Shown piece after piece: positions 17,325-27,200 of a DNA stretch of 64,000 nucleotides (its first letter is position 1; every line of letters begins with the position of its first letter). Made by a program: the position numbers and the translations under genes. The stretch comes from Candidatus Eiseniibacteriota bacterium (GTDB taxonomy: Bacteria; Orphanbacterota; Orphanbacteria; Orphanbacterales; Orphanbacteraceae), in contig JAJCZU010000003.1 in the NCBI GenBank assembly GCA_029262235.1, positions 124,001 through 188,000 of the forward strand, read 5' to 3'. Below the pieces are notes generated by a model. That model made no database searches. It saw only the letters and a list, made by a program, of their open reading frames with translations, and was not told the DNA's origin.

Positions 17325-17358
17325 AAGGCGGCGGCTCATGCGAGTCGCCGCCTTTATT
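17325..17358. terminator. Bidirectional terminator between secreted protein and acs
   Basis: A 13-bp stem (17325-17337 pairing with 17342-17354, one G-T pair) with an ATGC loop, flanked by TTTATT on the plus strand. It sits 25 bases after the plus-strand stop and 19 bases beyond the acs stop. Confidence 0.85.
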
Positions 17359-17372
17359 ATTGAGAAGGGTTC

Positions 17373-19322
<1,950 letters not shown>

Positions 19323-19628
19323 CATTCCTCCGAATTCTGTTTCGACAATCTGTGACCGTTCGAGCGTGAACAATCAACGTGCGCTCCTAATAGGAAGAGG
19401 GCGAAGATCTGGAGCGCAAGTCCGTTGCCTCTCTCGACCGGTCGGCCTGGCCGAACCGGCCAGAAAAAGAGGCCGCCCGGATCCGAGAAGCAACTCCTCG
19501 CGCGCCGGGATCGACGCCACCTCATTGGAAAACGAGCGATTGCTCGTTACTCGAGGCGAGCCGGCCGCGATTGCGGGGCTTGGCCCATCAGCGGCGAGAC
19601 GGAATCGACCGCACTCATCAAGCTTCGA

Positions 19629-19748
19629 CTCTTCTCCCATTCCGCTCGCATTCCATTCCCACTCCGTTCCTGTTCCGCTCCTATTCCGCTCCCACTCCTC
19701 TCCCATTCCCACTCCCAATCCTACTCCAATTCCCCTTCCCTTTCTTCT
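19629..19748. repeat. Polypyrimidine/polypurine tract
   Basis: About 120 bases almost wholly pyrimidine on the plus strand, built from irregular ATTCC and CTCC words (hexamer-like periodicity), with purines mostly isolated A or G. It lies in the 690-bp gene-free stretch 19323-20013 upstream of acs and of the TPM gene. No conserved gene is seen in that stretch. Confidence 0.8.
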
Positions 19749-19842
19749 CGCGCGCGAAGGGGCGGCGGGCGTGGCGATCCCCGCAGCCTGAGCCCCATTG
19801 GAGGACCCCGGGTACGGCACTGTCGCTTCGCCCCCCATGATC

Positions 19843-19939
19843 CAGGGTCCGACAGGGCGAAGGCGAGGAGGACGCCACGCCCGCCGACCCCGACCCAGGG
19901 TCCGACAGGGCGAAGGCGAGGAGAACGCCACACCCGCCC
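19843..19939. repeat. 44-bp direct repeat, two copies
   Basis: Copies at 19843-19886 and 19896-19939 (53-bp period) differ at only a few positions. Both begin CAGGGTCCGACAGGGCGAAG and continue GCGAGGAG. They lie ~75 bp upstream of the TPM gene. An inverted CTTCGCCC just before copy 1 could pair with GGGCGAAG inside it. No gene is supported here. Confidence 0.85.
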
Positions 19940-20013
19940 GCCCACACCCCCCGGCACTCACACCCCGAGCGGATCTGGATGCCCCGCCCCATAACTGTTA
20001 CCTTGTGCGGGCC

Positions 20014-20799
20014 ATGCGCTTCAAGCTTCTCATTCTCACTGCCGTTCTGATTCTGGCCGCAACTGCGTATGCGGACGAGCCGGCCTACCCGGCTCGCACG
20101 GGATTCGTGAACGATTACGCGGCCATACTCCCGAGCGAACTCGAAAGCCGCCTCGAAAATCTGTGCATCGAAGTACTGCAGAAGTGCGATGCCACGATCG
20201 CGGTTGCCCTCGTCAGCACGCTCAAGGACCGCACGGTCGAGGAGTACGCGACGGGACTTTACGAAGCGTGGGGTGTCGGGGAGGCGGGGCAGGATCGGGG
20301 GGTGCTGCTGCTTCTGGCCGTCACGGACCGCAAGGTTCGCATCGAGGTCGGCTACGGGCTCGAGGGACTGCTGAACGACGGGAAAGTCGGTGCGATTCTC
20401 GACTCATATGTCGTACCCTCGCTACGCACCGATGCGTGGGACGAAGGCGTCACGCGCGGTGTCGCGGCCCTCGCGCAGGAAATCGCGGGTGACGCCGGCG
20501 TCGAACTCGACGGCCGTATCGCACTCCCGCGTCGCGGCTCCGAAGAGGGCATTCCGATCGGGATGATCGTTTTCTTCATCATCCTCGTGATCCTGATGGC
20601 CCGCGCGAACAAACACGGGGGCGGTCCGGGATCGGGGGCCGGCCCGATGATCGGCGGCGGGCCCTGGGTCGGCGGCAGCCCTTATCGGCGGCGTTACCGC
20701 GGGGGCGGTTTCGGTGGCTTCGGGGGTGGCGGCGGAGGCGGCTTCGGCGGCTTCGGCGGCGGCATGAGCGGTGGCGGCGGCGCAAGCCGGGGGTTTTAG
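20014..20799 (+). CDS. TPM-domain membrane protein (YgcG type)
   Basis: 262 residues: signal peptide to about residue 20, a TPM_phosphatase-like domain (about 25-150; FVNDYAAILPSELESRLENLC, DRGVLLLLAVTDRKVRIEVGYGLEGLLNDGKVGAIL), one transmembrane helix near 180 and a Gly-rich tail (GGGFGGFGGGGGG) of ~65 residues. These proteins commonly pair with LemA, as here two genes downstream, and are thought to work at the membrane; the biochemical role is uncertain. ATG 20014 gives a clean signal peptide. Confidence 0.87.
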   Translation: MRFKLLILTAVLILAATAYADEPAYPARTGFVNDYAAILPSELESRLENLCIEVLQKCDATIAVALVSTLKDRTVEEYATGLYEAWGVGEAGQDRGVLLLLAVTDRKVRIEVGYGLEGLLNDGKVGAILDSYVVPSLRTDAWDEGVTRGVAALAQEIAGDAGVELDGRIALPRRGSEEGIPIGMIVFFIILVILMARANKHGGGPGSGAGPMIGGGPWVGGSPYRRRYRGGGFGGFGGGGGGGFGGFGGGMSGGGGASRGF

Positions 20800-20800
20800 A

Positions 20801-21550
20801 ATGGCACGAAGAATCGAAAAGCCGAGCGAAGTGTACGAAGCGTTCACGAACGACTGCAAAGCGCTCTTCGGAACGAAACTGGAGAGCGTGATCGTCCACG
20901 GAAGCGCGGCGCGTGGCGATTACCAGCCGGACTTTTCCGATATCAACTTTCTCGTCGTCGTCAAAGAAGACGGGCTCGATCGCCTGCACGGCGCGTTCGA
21001 TTTCGTAAGCGCATGGCGCCATCGCGGCGTCTCGACGCCGCTCATCCTGACCGGCGAATACCTGCGCGGCGCGCTCGACTCGTTTCCGATCGAGTTCCTG
21101 AATATGCGAAGCGCCTACGAAGTACTGCAGGGGCGCGACGCCCTCCAGGGGCTCGAGATCGACCGGGAACCGGTGCGCGTGCAGGCTGAGAAAGAAGCAC
21201 GCGCCGATCTGCTTCGCCTGCGGCGCCTTTATCTGGAGAGCGGCGGCAAGGGGCGCGCGCTCCGCGATCTCGTCCGTGCCTCGATGCCGAGCTACTATGC
21301 GACGTTCCGGGCGATTGCGTGGATCATCACGGGCCGAAGTGACCAGACAAGGGCCGAAACTGTCTCCATAACGTGCGAGCGGTTCGGGCTCGACCGCGCG
21401 GTCTTCACCGAACTCGACAAGATCTGGCGCGGCGACAAGCCCGACGGCAAAACCATGCGCGCGCTGTTCGAACGATATCTCCGGGAAGCACGCAAGCTGG
21501 TCCTGGCAATCGATCAACTGGATTCCATTTTCGAGGAGGATACGGAATGA
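20801..21550 (+). CDS. Nucleotidyltransferase-like protein
   Basis: 249 residues. N-terminal nucleotidyltransferase fold with VHGSAARGDYQPDFSDINFLVVV: the GS-x-RGD motif is clear, but the catalytic D-x-D reads DIN, so the second acid is Asn. The C-terminal ~130 residues are helical and charged, possibly HEPN-like or substrate-binding. It starts 1 base after the TPM stop and overlaps lemA by 4 bases, so the three are co-translated. Substrate unknown; loss of the Asp may mean altered or no catalysis. Confidence 0.75.
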   Translation: MARRIEKPSEVYEAFTNDCKALFGTKLESVIVHGSAARGDYQPDFSDINFLVVVKEDGLDRLHGAFDFVSAWRHRGVSTPLILTGEYLRGALDSFPIEFLNMRSAYEVLQGRDALQGLEIDREPVRVQAEKEARADLLRLRRLYLESGGKGRALRDLVRASMPSYYATFRAIAWIITGRSDQTRAETVSITCERFGLDRAVFTELDKIWRGDKPDGKTMRALFERYLREARKLVLAIDQLDSIFEEDTE

Positions 21551-22131
21551 ACGACCGAGGTTCCGTGAAAGCGGTTCTACTGATTATTCTCGCGGTTCTG
21601 CTGGTCGCCGCCATCGGCCTCTACGGCACCGTGAAGGGAACGTACAACGAACTGGTCAAGCTTGACGAAGGCGTGAAGGGGAAGTGGGCGCAGGTGGAAA
21701 ACCAGCTTCAGCGCCGTTTCGACCTGATCCCGAATCTCGTGAACACCGTGAAGGGATACGCCGAGCATGAGCGTGGCGTGTTCATCGACGTGACGGAAGC
21801 GCGTTCGCGCGTGGGATCCGCCGGCAACATCCCCGACAAGATCGACGCGAACAACGAACTCTCGGGCGCGATTTCGCGGCTGCTTCTCGTCGTCGAAAAC
21901 TACCCGCAGCTGAAGGCGAACGAGAACTTCATCCGGCTCCAGGACGAACTGGCCGGCACGGAAAACCGGATCGCCACCGAACGCATGCGCTACAACGACT
22001 CGGTTGTCGTTCTGAACACGAAGCTGCGCACGTTCCCGACGAACATCATCGCGGGATTCTTCGATTTCGAGAAGGCCGTGCTGTTCGACGCTCCGGAAGA
22101 AGCGAACACGGCGCCGAAAGTCGAATTCTAA
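21547..22131 (+). CDS. lemA: LemA family protein
   Basis: 194 residues. One N-terminal transmembrane helix (about 8-28), then the conserved block YNELVKLDEGVKGKWAQVENQLQRRFDLIPNLVNTVKGYAEHE, the hallmark of LemA, and helical coiled segments through RYNDSVVVLNTKLRTFPTNIIAGFF. The usual phenotype link is membrane-associated and poorly understood. TPM and LemA genes often neighbour each other; here a nucleotidyltransferase lies between them. Confidence 0.93.
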   Translation: MNDRGSVKAVLLIILAVLLVAAIGLYGTVKGTYNELVKLDEGVKGKWAQVENQLQRRFDLIPNLVNTVKGYAEHERGVFIDVTEARSRVGSAGNIPDKIDANNELSGAISRLLLVVENYPQLKANENFIRLQDELAGTENRIATERMRYNDSVVVLNTKLRTFPTNIIAGFFDFEKAVLFDAPEEANTAPKVEF

Positions 22132-22137
22132 GCGCGG

Positions 22138-22713
22138 ATGTCGTATTTCGCGGCATTCGTGCTGAAGATGTTCGGGTGGACCTTCGAAGGTGAAGTGCCG
22201 TCCGAGAAGAAGTACGTCCTGATCGCGGCCCCGCACACGTCGAACTGGGACTTCATTCTGATGATCCTGTACACGCTCATGCTTCGCATGAAAGTGAACT
22301 GGATGGGGAAGGACTCCCTGTTTCGTGCGCCGTTCGGTCTGTTCTTTCGTGCGCTTCGCGGCATTCCGATCGATCGCACCAAGCGCAACCGGGTCGTCTC
22401 GAACATCGCGCACGAGTATCGGACGCGCGACCGGCTCGTCCTGATCATCACGCCCGAGGGGACGCGCGGAAAAACCAGGATCTGGAAGTCGGGCTTCTAC
22501 CACATCGCCAGGGATGCCGGCGTCCCCGTCGCGCTCGGCTACGTCGATGCGCCCCGCAGGGTAGTCGGAATCCATCCCGAGCTCCTCGTACCCTCCGGCG
22601 ACCGTGAGGCGGATCTCGCCATGATCCGGAGTGTGTACGAGGGCAAGGTCGGCCTTCGGGCCGAAAATACGGGCGAAATTCGCTTTTCCGACACTTTTGC
22701 CCGAAATCCTTGA
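22138..22713 (+). CDS. 1-acyl-glycerol-3-phosphate acyltransferase-like protein (PlsC family)
   Basis: 191 residues with the acyltransferase motifs HTSNWD (HX4D catalytic pair), an Arg-containing GIPIDRTKRN block, and TPEGTRGKT (substrate phosphate binding). It lacks a strong N-terminal anchor but has hydrophobic patches, consistent with a peripheral inner-membrane enzyme acylating lysophospholipid or a related acceptor. It begins 6 bases after lemA and may be in the same transcript. Confidence 0.85.
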   Translation: MSYFAAFVLKMFGWTFEGEVPSEKKYVLIAAPHTSNWDFILMILYTLMLRMKVNWMGKDSLFRAPFGLFFRALRGIPIDRTKRNRVVSNIAHEYRTRDRLVLIITPEGTRGKTRIWKSGFYHIARDAGVPVALGYVDAPRRVVGIHPELLVPSGDREADLAMIRSVYEGKVGLRAENTGEIRFSDTFARNP

Positions 22714-22774
22714 GGAATTGACGCGATTGGCCGATGGTCAGAGGAGCGGGGGCGGAATGTGCCCTGGTCCGCCG

Positions 22775-22810
22775 TCAGCCGCAACACATGACTCAGCCGC
22801 AATACATGAT
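22775..22810. repeat. 18-bp tandem repeat, two copies
   Basis: 22775-22792 and 22793-22810, differing at two positions (unit begins TCAGCCGCAA and contains ACATGA). It lies in the 131-bp gap before the HAD gene, which holds no other recognisable signal. Confidence 0.7.
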
Positions 22811-22844
22811 TTTGAAACGAACGGGAAGGCTCTGAACTTCTGAT

Positions 22845-24338
22845 ATGACAGACAACCGCATCAGCCGAAAGCGCAGCCGGGGCCCGGTAGCGCTCCATGA
22901 ACTCTTTCCACCGGATCACAGGATCCCCATGGAAAAGCGCGTTTACGTGAACCGTAATCTGCGCATGCCCACGATCGGGTCGATCGGTTTCGATCTTGAC
23001 CACACGCTCGCGCATTACGATCCGCTGCCCGTGGAAGAACTCGCGTTCAAGACGACCCAGCAGAAACTCGTCGAGCATCGGGGCTACCCGAAAGCGATCG
23101 CGCGTATCAAGTACGACCCGGAATTCGTCATTCGCGGGCTCGTGATCGACAAGCAGGGCGGTAACATTCTTAAAATGAACTACCACAGTTACGTGACGCG
23201 CGCGTTTCACGGCCGGCGGGAACTCGGGAAGGCGATATTGAAACTGTATCGTTCCGGGCACATCAGCCTGTCCGACCCGCGTTATGTTTCGGTCGATACG
23301 CTTTTCCATCTGCCCGAAGTGTATCTCTTCCTGTCGATCATCGACTTTCTCGAAGAGAGCGGACAGAAGGATCTCGATTTCGAAAAGATCTATCAGGACG
23401 TCCGCGAGATGATCGATCAGGCGCATGCCGACGGCAGCCTGAAGGATGTCATCATGGCGAAGCCGGGGCGTTTCATCAAACGCGATCCGCAGCTGCCCGT
23501 TCTTCTCGACCACTTCCGATCGTGGGGGAAGAAGATCTTCCTTCTGACGAACTCCGAGTACTTCTACGCCGACGTGCTCCTGAGCCACCTGCTGCACACG
23601 CGGCGGGGCGGCGACTTCCGGCACTGGTCGAGCTATTTCGACGTGGTGATCTGCGAGGCGCGGAAGCCGCGTTTCTTCGAGCCCCGCAAAGAAAAAGACA
23701 AGGAACCGTGGCAGCGCATTCCCGAGCTCGATCACCCGGCGGCGTATCACGGCGGGCGCGCGTCGGACCTCGAGGCCGCGGTCGGCTACGAGAGTGACCG
23801 CGTGCTCTACTTCGGCGATCACACGTACGGCGACATTCTGATTGCGAAGAAGAACTGTGGCTGGCGGACGGCCATGATCGTCGAGGAACTCGAAGACGAG
23901 CAGCGCATATCGAAGAGTCTCGAACCGAAGCTCAGAATTGTGAGCGGACTGAACGAAGAGCGCCAGAGAATCGACCTGGAACGGGCCGCGCTCGAACGCG
24001 AAGTCGCCCGGCTGGCGCATTTGAACGGCCAGGGAGCGCCGGCGGCGAAGAAGAAGCGGAACGAGCAGATCGATTACCTGAAACGCGAACTGAAACACCG
24101 GAGCGAAACGGCGGCCGAACTCGATCGCGAGATCGGAAAGCTTTGGCGCGAGACCCAAAGGCGGTATAATCGCGTGTGGGGCCCCCTCTTTCGCGAGGGG
24201 AACGAAACCAGTCGCTTCGGCCATCAGGTGAAAGACTTTGCGTGCCTCTACACCAGCACCGTTACGAACTTTCTGCAGTACCCGAGTGACCAGTACTTCC
24301 GTACGCAAATGGATCGCATGGCCCACGAAGTCAGCTAG
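22845..24338 (+). CDS. HAD-IG family 5'-nucleotidase
   Basis: 497 residues, similar to the cytosolic purine 5'-nucleotidase (NT5C2-like) family found in some bacteria. Motif I is IGFDLDHTLAHY (nucleophile Asp and +2 Asp), motif II lies in FLLTNSEYFYADVLL, and motif IV is YFGDHTYGDILIAKK. A region rich in Glu, Arg and Lys (about 365-435) is predicted helical or coiled. Probably dephosphorylates nucleoside monophosphates in the cytoplasm. No strong ribosome site precedes ATG 22845, so the start is moderately certain. Confidence 0.87.
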   Translation: MTDNRISRKRSRGPVALHELFPPDHRIPMEKRVYVNRNLRMPTIGSIGFDLDHTLAHYDPLPVEELAFKTTQQKLVEHRGYPKAIARIKYDPEFVIRGLVIDKQGGNILKMNYHSYVTRAFHGRRELGKAILKLYRSGHISLSDPRYVSVDTLFHLPEVYLFLSIIDFLEESGQKDLDFEKIYQDVREMIDQAHADGSLKDVIMAKPGRFIKRDPQLPVLLDHFRSWGKKIFLLTNSEYFYADVLLSHLLHTRRGGDFRHWSSYFDVVICEARKPRFFEPRKEKDKEPWQRIPELDHPAAYHGGRASDLEAAVGYESDRVLYFGDHTYGDILIAKKNCGWRTAMIVEELEDEQRISKSLEPKLRIVSGLNEERQRIDLERAALEREVARLAHLNGQGAPAAKKKRNEQIDYLKRELKHRSETAAELDREIGKLWRETQRRYNRVWGPLFREGNETSRFGHQVKDFACLYTSTVTNFLQYPSDQYFRTQMDRMAHEVS

Positions 24339-24347
24339 GACGCTCCC

Positions 24348-25073
24348 ATGAGCTCGCTCGAAGGACACGTCGCGATCGTGACAGGCGCCGCGAAGCGCAT
24401 CGGGCGCGCGATTGCGCTCACGCTTGCGCGTGAAGGCGCCACGGTCGCCGTGCACTATCGATCGTCGCAGGACGCGGCGGAAGAGACCGCGCGTGAAGCC
24501 GGCGGCGGCGCGACCCCGTTTCGTGCGGACCTGACCGACCTCGCTTCGCTCACCGCGCTGGCCGACGACGTCGCCGCGCGGCTCGGACCCCCCTCGATTC
24601 TCGTGAACTCCGCCGCCGTTTTCGCACGCACTCCGTTCGAGGAAGTCACCGAAGACGCGTGGGACAAACAGTTCGACATCAATCTGAAGGGCACGTTCTT
24701 CCTGACGCAGGCCGTCTGCAGACATATGAAGCGCGGGCTGATCGTGAACATCGCCGACAGCGCCGGGCTTTCCGTCTGGCCCGGCTACATTCCGTATTCG
24801 CTCTCGAAGGGGGGCGTGATCGGCCTGACGCGCGGGCTCGCGAAAGCGCTGGCGCCCGACATTCGCGTGAACGCGATTCTGCCCGGGCCCATGCTGCCGC
24901 CCGAGGGCGAAGGGGGGCCGGAGCCGCTGGACGAGGGCATTAAGAAGACGCTGCTCAAGCGGCAGGGATCGCCCGAGGACATCGCGAAGGCCGTTCGTTA
25001 CTTTGCGGTGGATGGCGATTATGTGACGGGCGCGATCCTGCCTGTGGATGGCGGTCGTTCGGCGCGGGACTGA
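24348..25073 (+). CDS. Short-chain dehydrogenase/reductase
   Basis: 241-residue classical SDR. Cofactor motif TGAAKRIGRAIA; the usual NNAG is NSAA (LVNSAAVF); catalytic Ser in IADSAGLSVW, and Tyr and Lys in YSLSK. C-terminal PVDGGRSARD ending is typical. TGAAKRIG and the NSA variant are common among pteridine-reductase-like and 3-ketoacyl-reductase-like members, but the substrate cannot be fixed. It follows the HAD gene by 9 bases. Confidence 0.88.
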   Translation: MSSLEGHVAIVTGAAKRIGRAIALTLAREGATVAVHYRSSQDAAEETAREAGGGATPFRADLTDLASLTALADDVAARLGPPSILVNSAAVFARTPFEEVTEDAWDKQFDINLKGTFFLTQAVCRHMKRGLIVNIADSAGLSVWPGYIPYSLSKGGVIGLTRGLAKALAPDIRVNAILPGPMLPPEGEGGPEPLDEGIKKTLLKRQGSPEDIAKAVRYFAVDGDYVTGAILPVDGGRSARD

Positions 25074-25095
25074 GGGCCCTTCTTCGATATTTTGC

Positions 25096-25183
25096 GGAGT
25101 TCACCTTTTGGTTAATTAACCTGCCGGGCATTTAACCTGCAGGGCAGTTTACCTGCCGGGCAATGAACCCGGAAGTGAACTCC
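25096..25183. repeat. Short AT-rich element with 9-bp inverted ends and internal repeats
   Basis: GGAGTTCAC at 25096-25104 is exactly inverted as GTGAACTCC at 25175-25183. Inside are about three near-repeats of TTAACCTGCCGGGCA. A direct TTCGATATT lies outside each end (25083-25091 and 25193-25201). It occupies the gap between convergent SDR and TPR genes and may act as a terminator or be a tiny insertion. Confidence 0.6.
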
Positions 25184-25205
25184 CCGGATGCGTTCGATAT
25201 TGTCC

Positions 25206-27200
25206 CTAGCGGTCGTTGTCGTGGTTCTGGTCGTAGAAGATTGACGGCGGCTTCCGTTCTTCCTGTCCTTCCGAACGCCTCAGGTCACGTCGATAGTTGT
25301 AAAGTTCGTTGTATGCGATCGCCGCGAGATGATCTTCGCCCCGCTCTTTGAGTGATTTCGCCAGATAGTGAAACGACTGCGGCAGAACGGGCGGCGAATC
25401 GAGAAGCGACTCGCCCCTCTCCACGTTCTCTTCGAGTACTGTCCAGGCGCGCGAGGCATCACCGGATTCGAAGTACGCCATGCCGAGCAGAAAACGCGTG
25501 TAGGACCCCGGCATACTTTCAGTGGCGCGCCGAAACGCGGGAATGGCCTCCCACGCGGAGTCGCGCTTCAGGTAGTAGAGCCCCTCGATGATCAACGCGA
25601 GCGCCCCCGGCGCGCCGGGCGTGGTTTCGATCTCGAGCCGCCGGGCAGCCACTTCGCCCAGGTCGCCCGCATGAGCGGCCACCACGCCCTCGAGAAACGG
25701 CACGATGCCCGGGTTTGCCTCGAAGAAATATGTCGTGTCCTGCTCGAAGCGAAGATCGGCCACTTCGTAGGCGGCTTCATCGATCCGGCCCGCCTCGAGA
25801 TTCGCCCACACGAGACGCGCCGAGAGATCAAGCACGGCTTCCCGGTTCCCGGCCCGATACGCGCGGTCCCGCGCGCTCACGAACTCCGCGATCGCCGTTT
25901 GGAAATCGCCGGTAGCAAGCGAGAGATTGCCGCGCGCGAGCAGGTACTTGTAGTAAACGGACCACGTGTGCAGGCGAGGGGGCATCGGATTCGAAAGAAT
26001 TTCGTACGCGTCACGCACAAATCCCTGCGTGTACTTCGTGGACGCCATGCCGATGATGGAAAGCCAGTCGCCACCCGCAAGACGGTCGGCCACGGCGAAC
26101 TCCTGCGCGGCAACGTCCGCGATCCCGGCGCGAAGCCCGGCCTCGGCGAGAATGCGATGCGGCAGGGGGTCGTGGGGGCGAAGCGCAATGGCACGGCGAA
26201 TGGCGCGGTCGGCGCCCCGGATATCTCCGCGCCGCGCGAACGGGATCGCAAACGCGAGTTCGCTCTCGAAGCGGCCCGGGTAGTCGCGATGAAGGCGGGA
26301 AATTGAAGGAGCCGTGTCGGAGCTGGTCCCGCCGCCCGGCTTCGCGAGCTCCAGGCGGGCGGTGTGAACGGCGCGATCGAACGGCGAAAGGCGTGAGGAG
26401 TCGACTGCTTGCAGCAGCCCCCACCCGTAGGCGGGATTGTCGCCGAGCGTCAGGCGAAAGCCGAGCAGAGAGCGGGCGGCCTCATTCGAGTCATCGGCCT
26501 CGAGCGCCTGCGCCAGAAGCGGGAAGTCGCCGTAGCGCGCACCCTCGACATAGAGGTCTTCCGACTCCCAGGTCGCGTGCGGGAACGTGCGCGCGCGCTC
26601 GTTCGAGGCGCGAACGAGCACCGATCGAGCGAGAAGCGTGTCGGCAAGCGCGGGAAGGCGTGCTGCGAGGTCCGCAACCTGCGCGGGCTGGAGTGCGAAC
26701 GAGAAGCCCGTCTTGAAAGGCGCTTTCGCACCGAGGCACGTGATCACATAACCTTCCGGACGCAGCCGCGTCTCCAGAAACACGACGGCATCGAAATGCA
26801 GCCTGCGTCCCTCGCTCGCGATGAACTTCTGCTCGCGTTCCCCGATCGCGCCCCCGCCCGGGTTCAGCAGCGACTGCAGCCGCGACAGATTATTGTCCGG
26901 GATCGGTACCGGCTCATAGCGCGCGGGAGCACAGTCGATCGCACGCCCGGCGAGCTCTTCGAGGGCATACGGAAAGGGAAACGCGTCGTTTCGATCGAGG
27001 TGCAGCGCGAGGCGCGGGGGCCCGTCGCCGTTCGCGGACGTCGGCACGGCGAGTGCGAAGAGCAGATACAGGAATGGAAGCAGGATGCGCGGAACCGGGA
27101 GCAGGAAGTGGGGCGCCGACAACGGGAGAGCCGTCACCGTTCGTCGCCCGGCAGTTGCCAATCGTTCGCCAGGAGTCCGTTTTCGTTCTCTAGTCGACAT
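25206..27200 (-). CDS. TPR-repeat exported protein
   Basis: 664 residues from ATG 27200. A hydrophobic N-terminal segment (about 30-50; ILLPFLYLLFALAVPTSA) looks like a signal anchor. The first half has a distinct domain starting with HLDRNDAFPFPYALEELAGRAID. The rest (from about residue 190) is a series of helix pairs of TPR type (for example ELAFAIPFARRGDIRGADRAIRRAIALRPHDPLPH, LGMAYFESGDASRAWTVLEEN). No enzyme domain is seen. The start overlaps the AlkP-like gene stop, so the two are coupled, suggesting a scaffold partner. Confidence 0.78.
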   Translation of the reverse strand: MSTRERKRTPGERLATAGRRTVTALPLSAPHFLLPVPRILLPFLYLLFALAVPTSANGDGPPRLALHLDRNDAFPFPYALEELAGRAIDCAPARYEPVPIPDNNLSRLQSLLNPGGGAIGEREQKFIASEGRRLHFDAVVFLETRLRPEGYVITCLGAKAPFKTGFSFALQPAQVADLAARLPALADTLLARSVLVRASNERARTFPHATWESEDLYVEGARYGDFPLLAQALEADDSNEAARSLLGFRLTLGDNPAYGWGLLQAVDSSRLSPFDRAVHTARLELAKPGGGTSSDTAPSISRLHRDYPGRFESELAFAIPFARRGDIRGADRAIRRAIALRPHDPLPHRILAEAGLRAGIADVAAQEFAVADRLAGGDWLSIIGMASTKYTQGFVRDAYEILSNPMPPRLHTWSVYYKYLLARGNLSLATGDFQTAIAEFVSARDRAYRAGNREAVLDLSARLVWANLEAGRIDEAAYEVADLRFEQDTTYFFEANPGIVPFLEGVVAAHAGDLGEVAARRLEIETTPGAPGALALIIEGLYYLKRDSAWEAIPAFRRATESMPGSYTRFLLGMAYFESGDASRAWTVLEENVERGESLLDSPPVLPQSFHYLAKSLKERGEDHLAAIAYNELYNYRRDLRRSEGQEERKPPSIFYDQNHDNDR

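Noticed and set aside
22539..24725. 728-residue minus-strand open frame opposite the HAD nucleotidase
   Set aside because: The opposite strand has clear HAD and SDR motifs; this frame has none.
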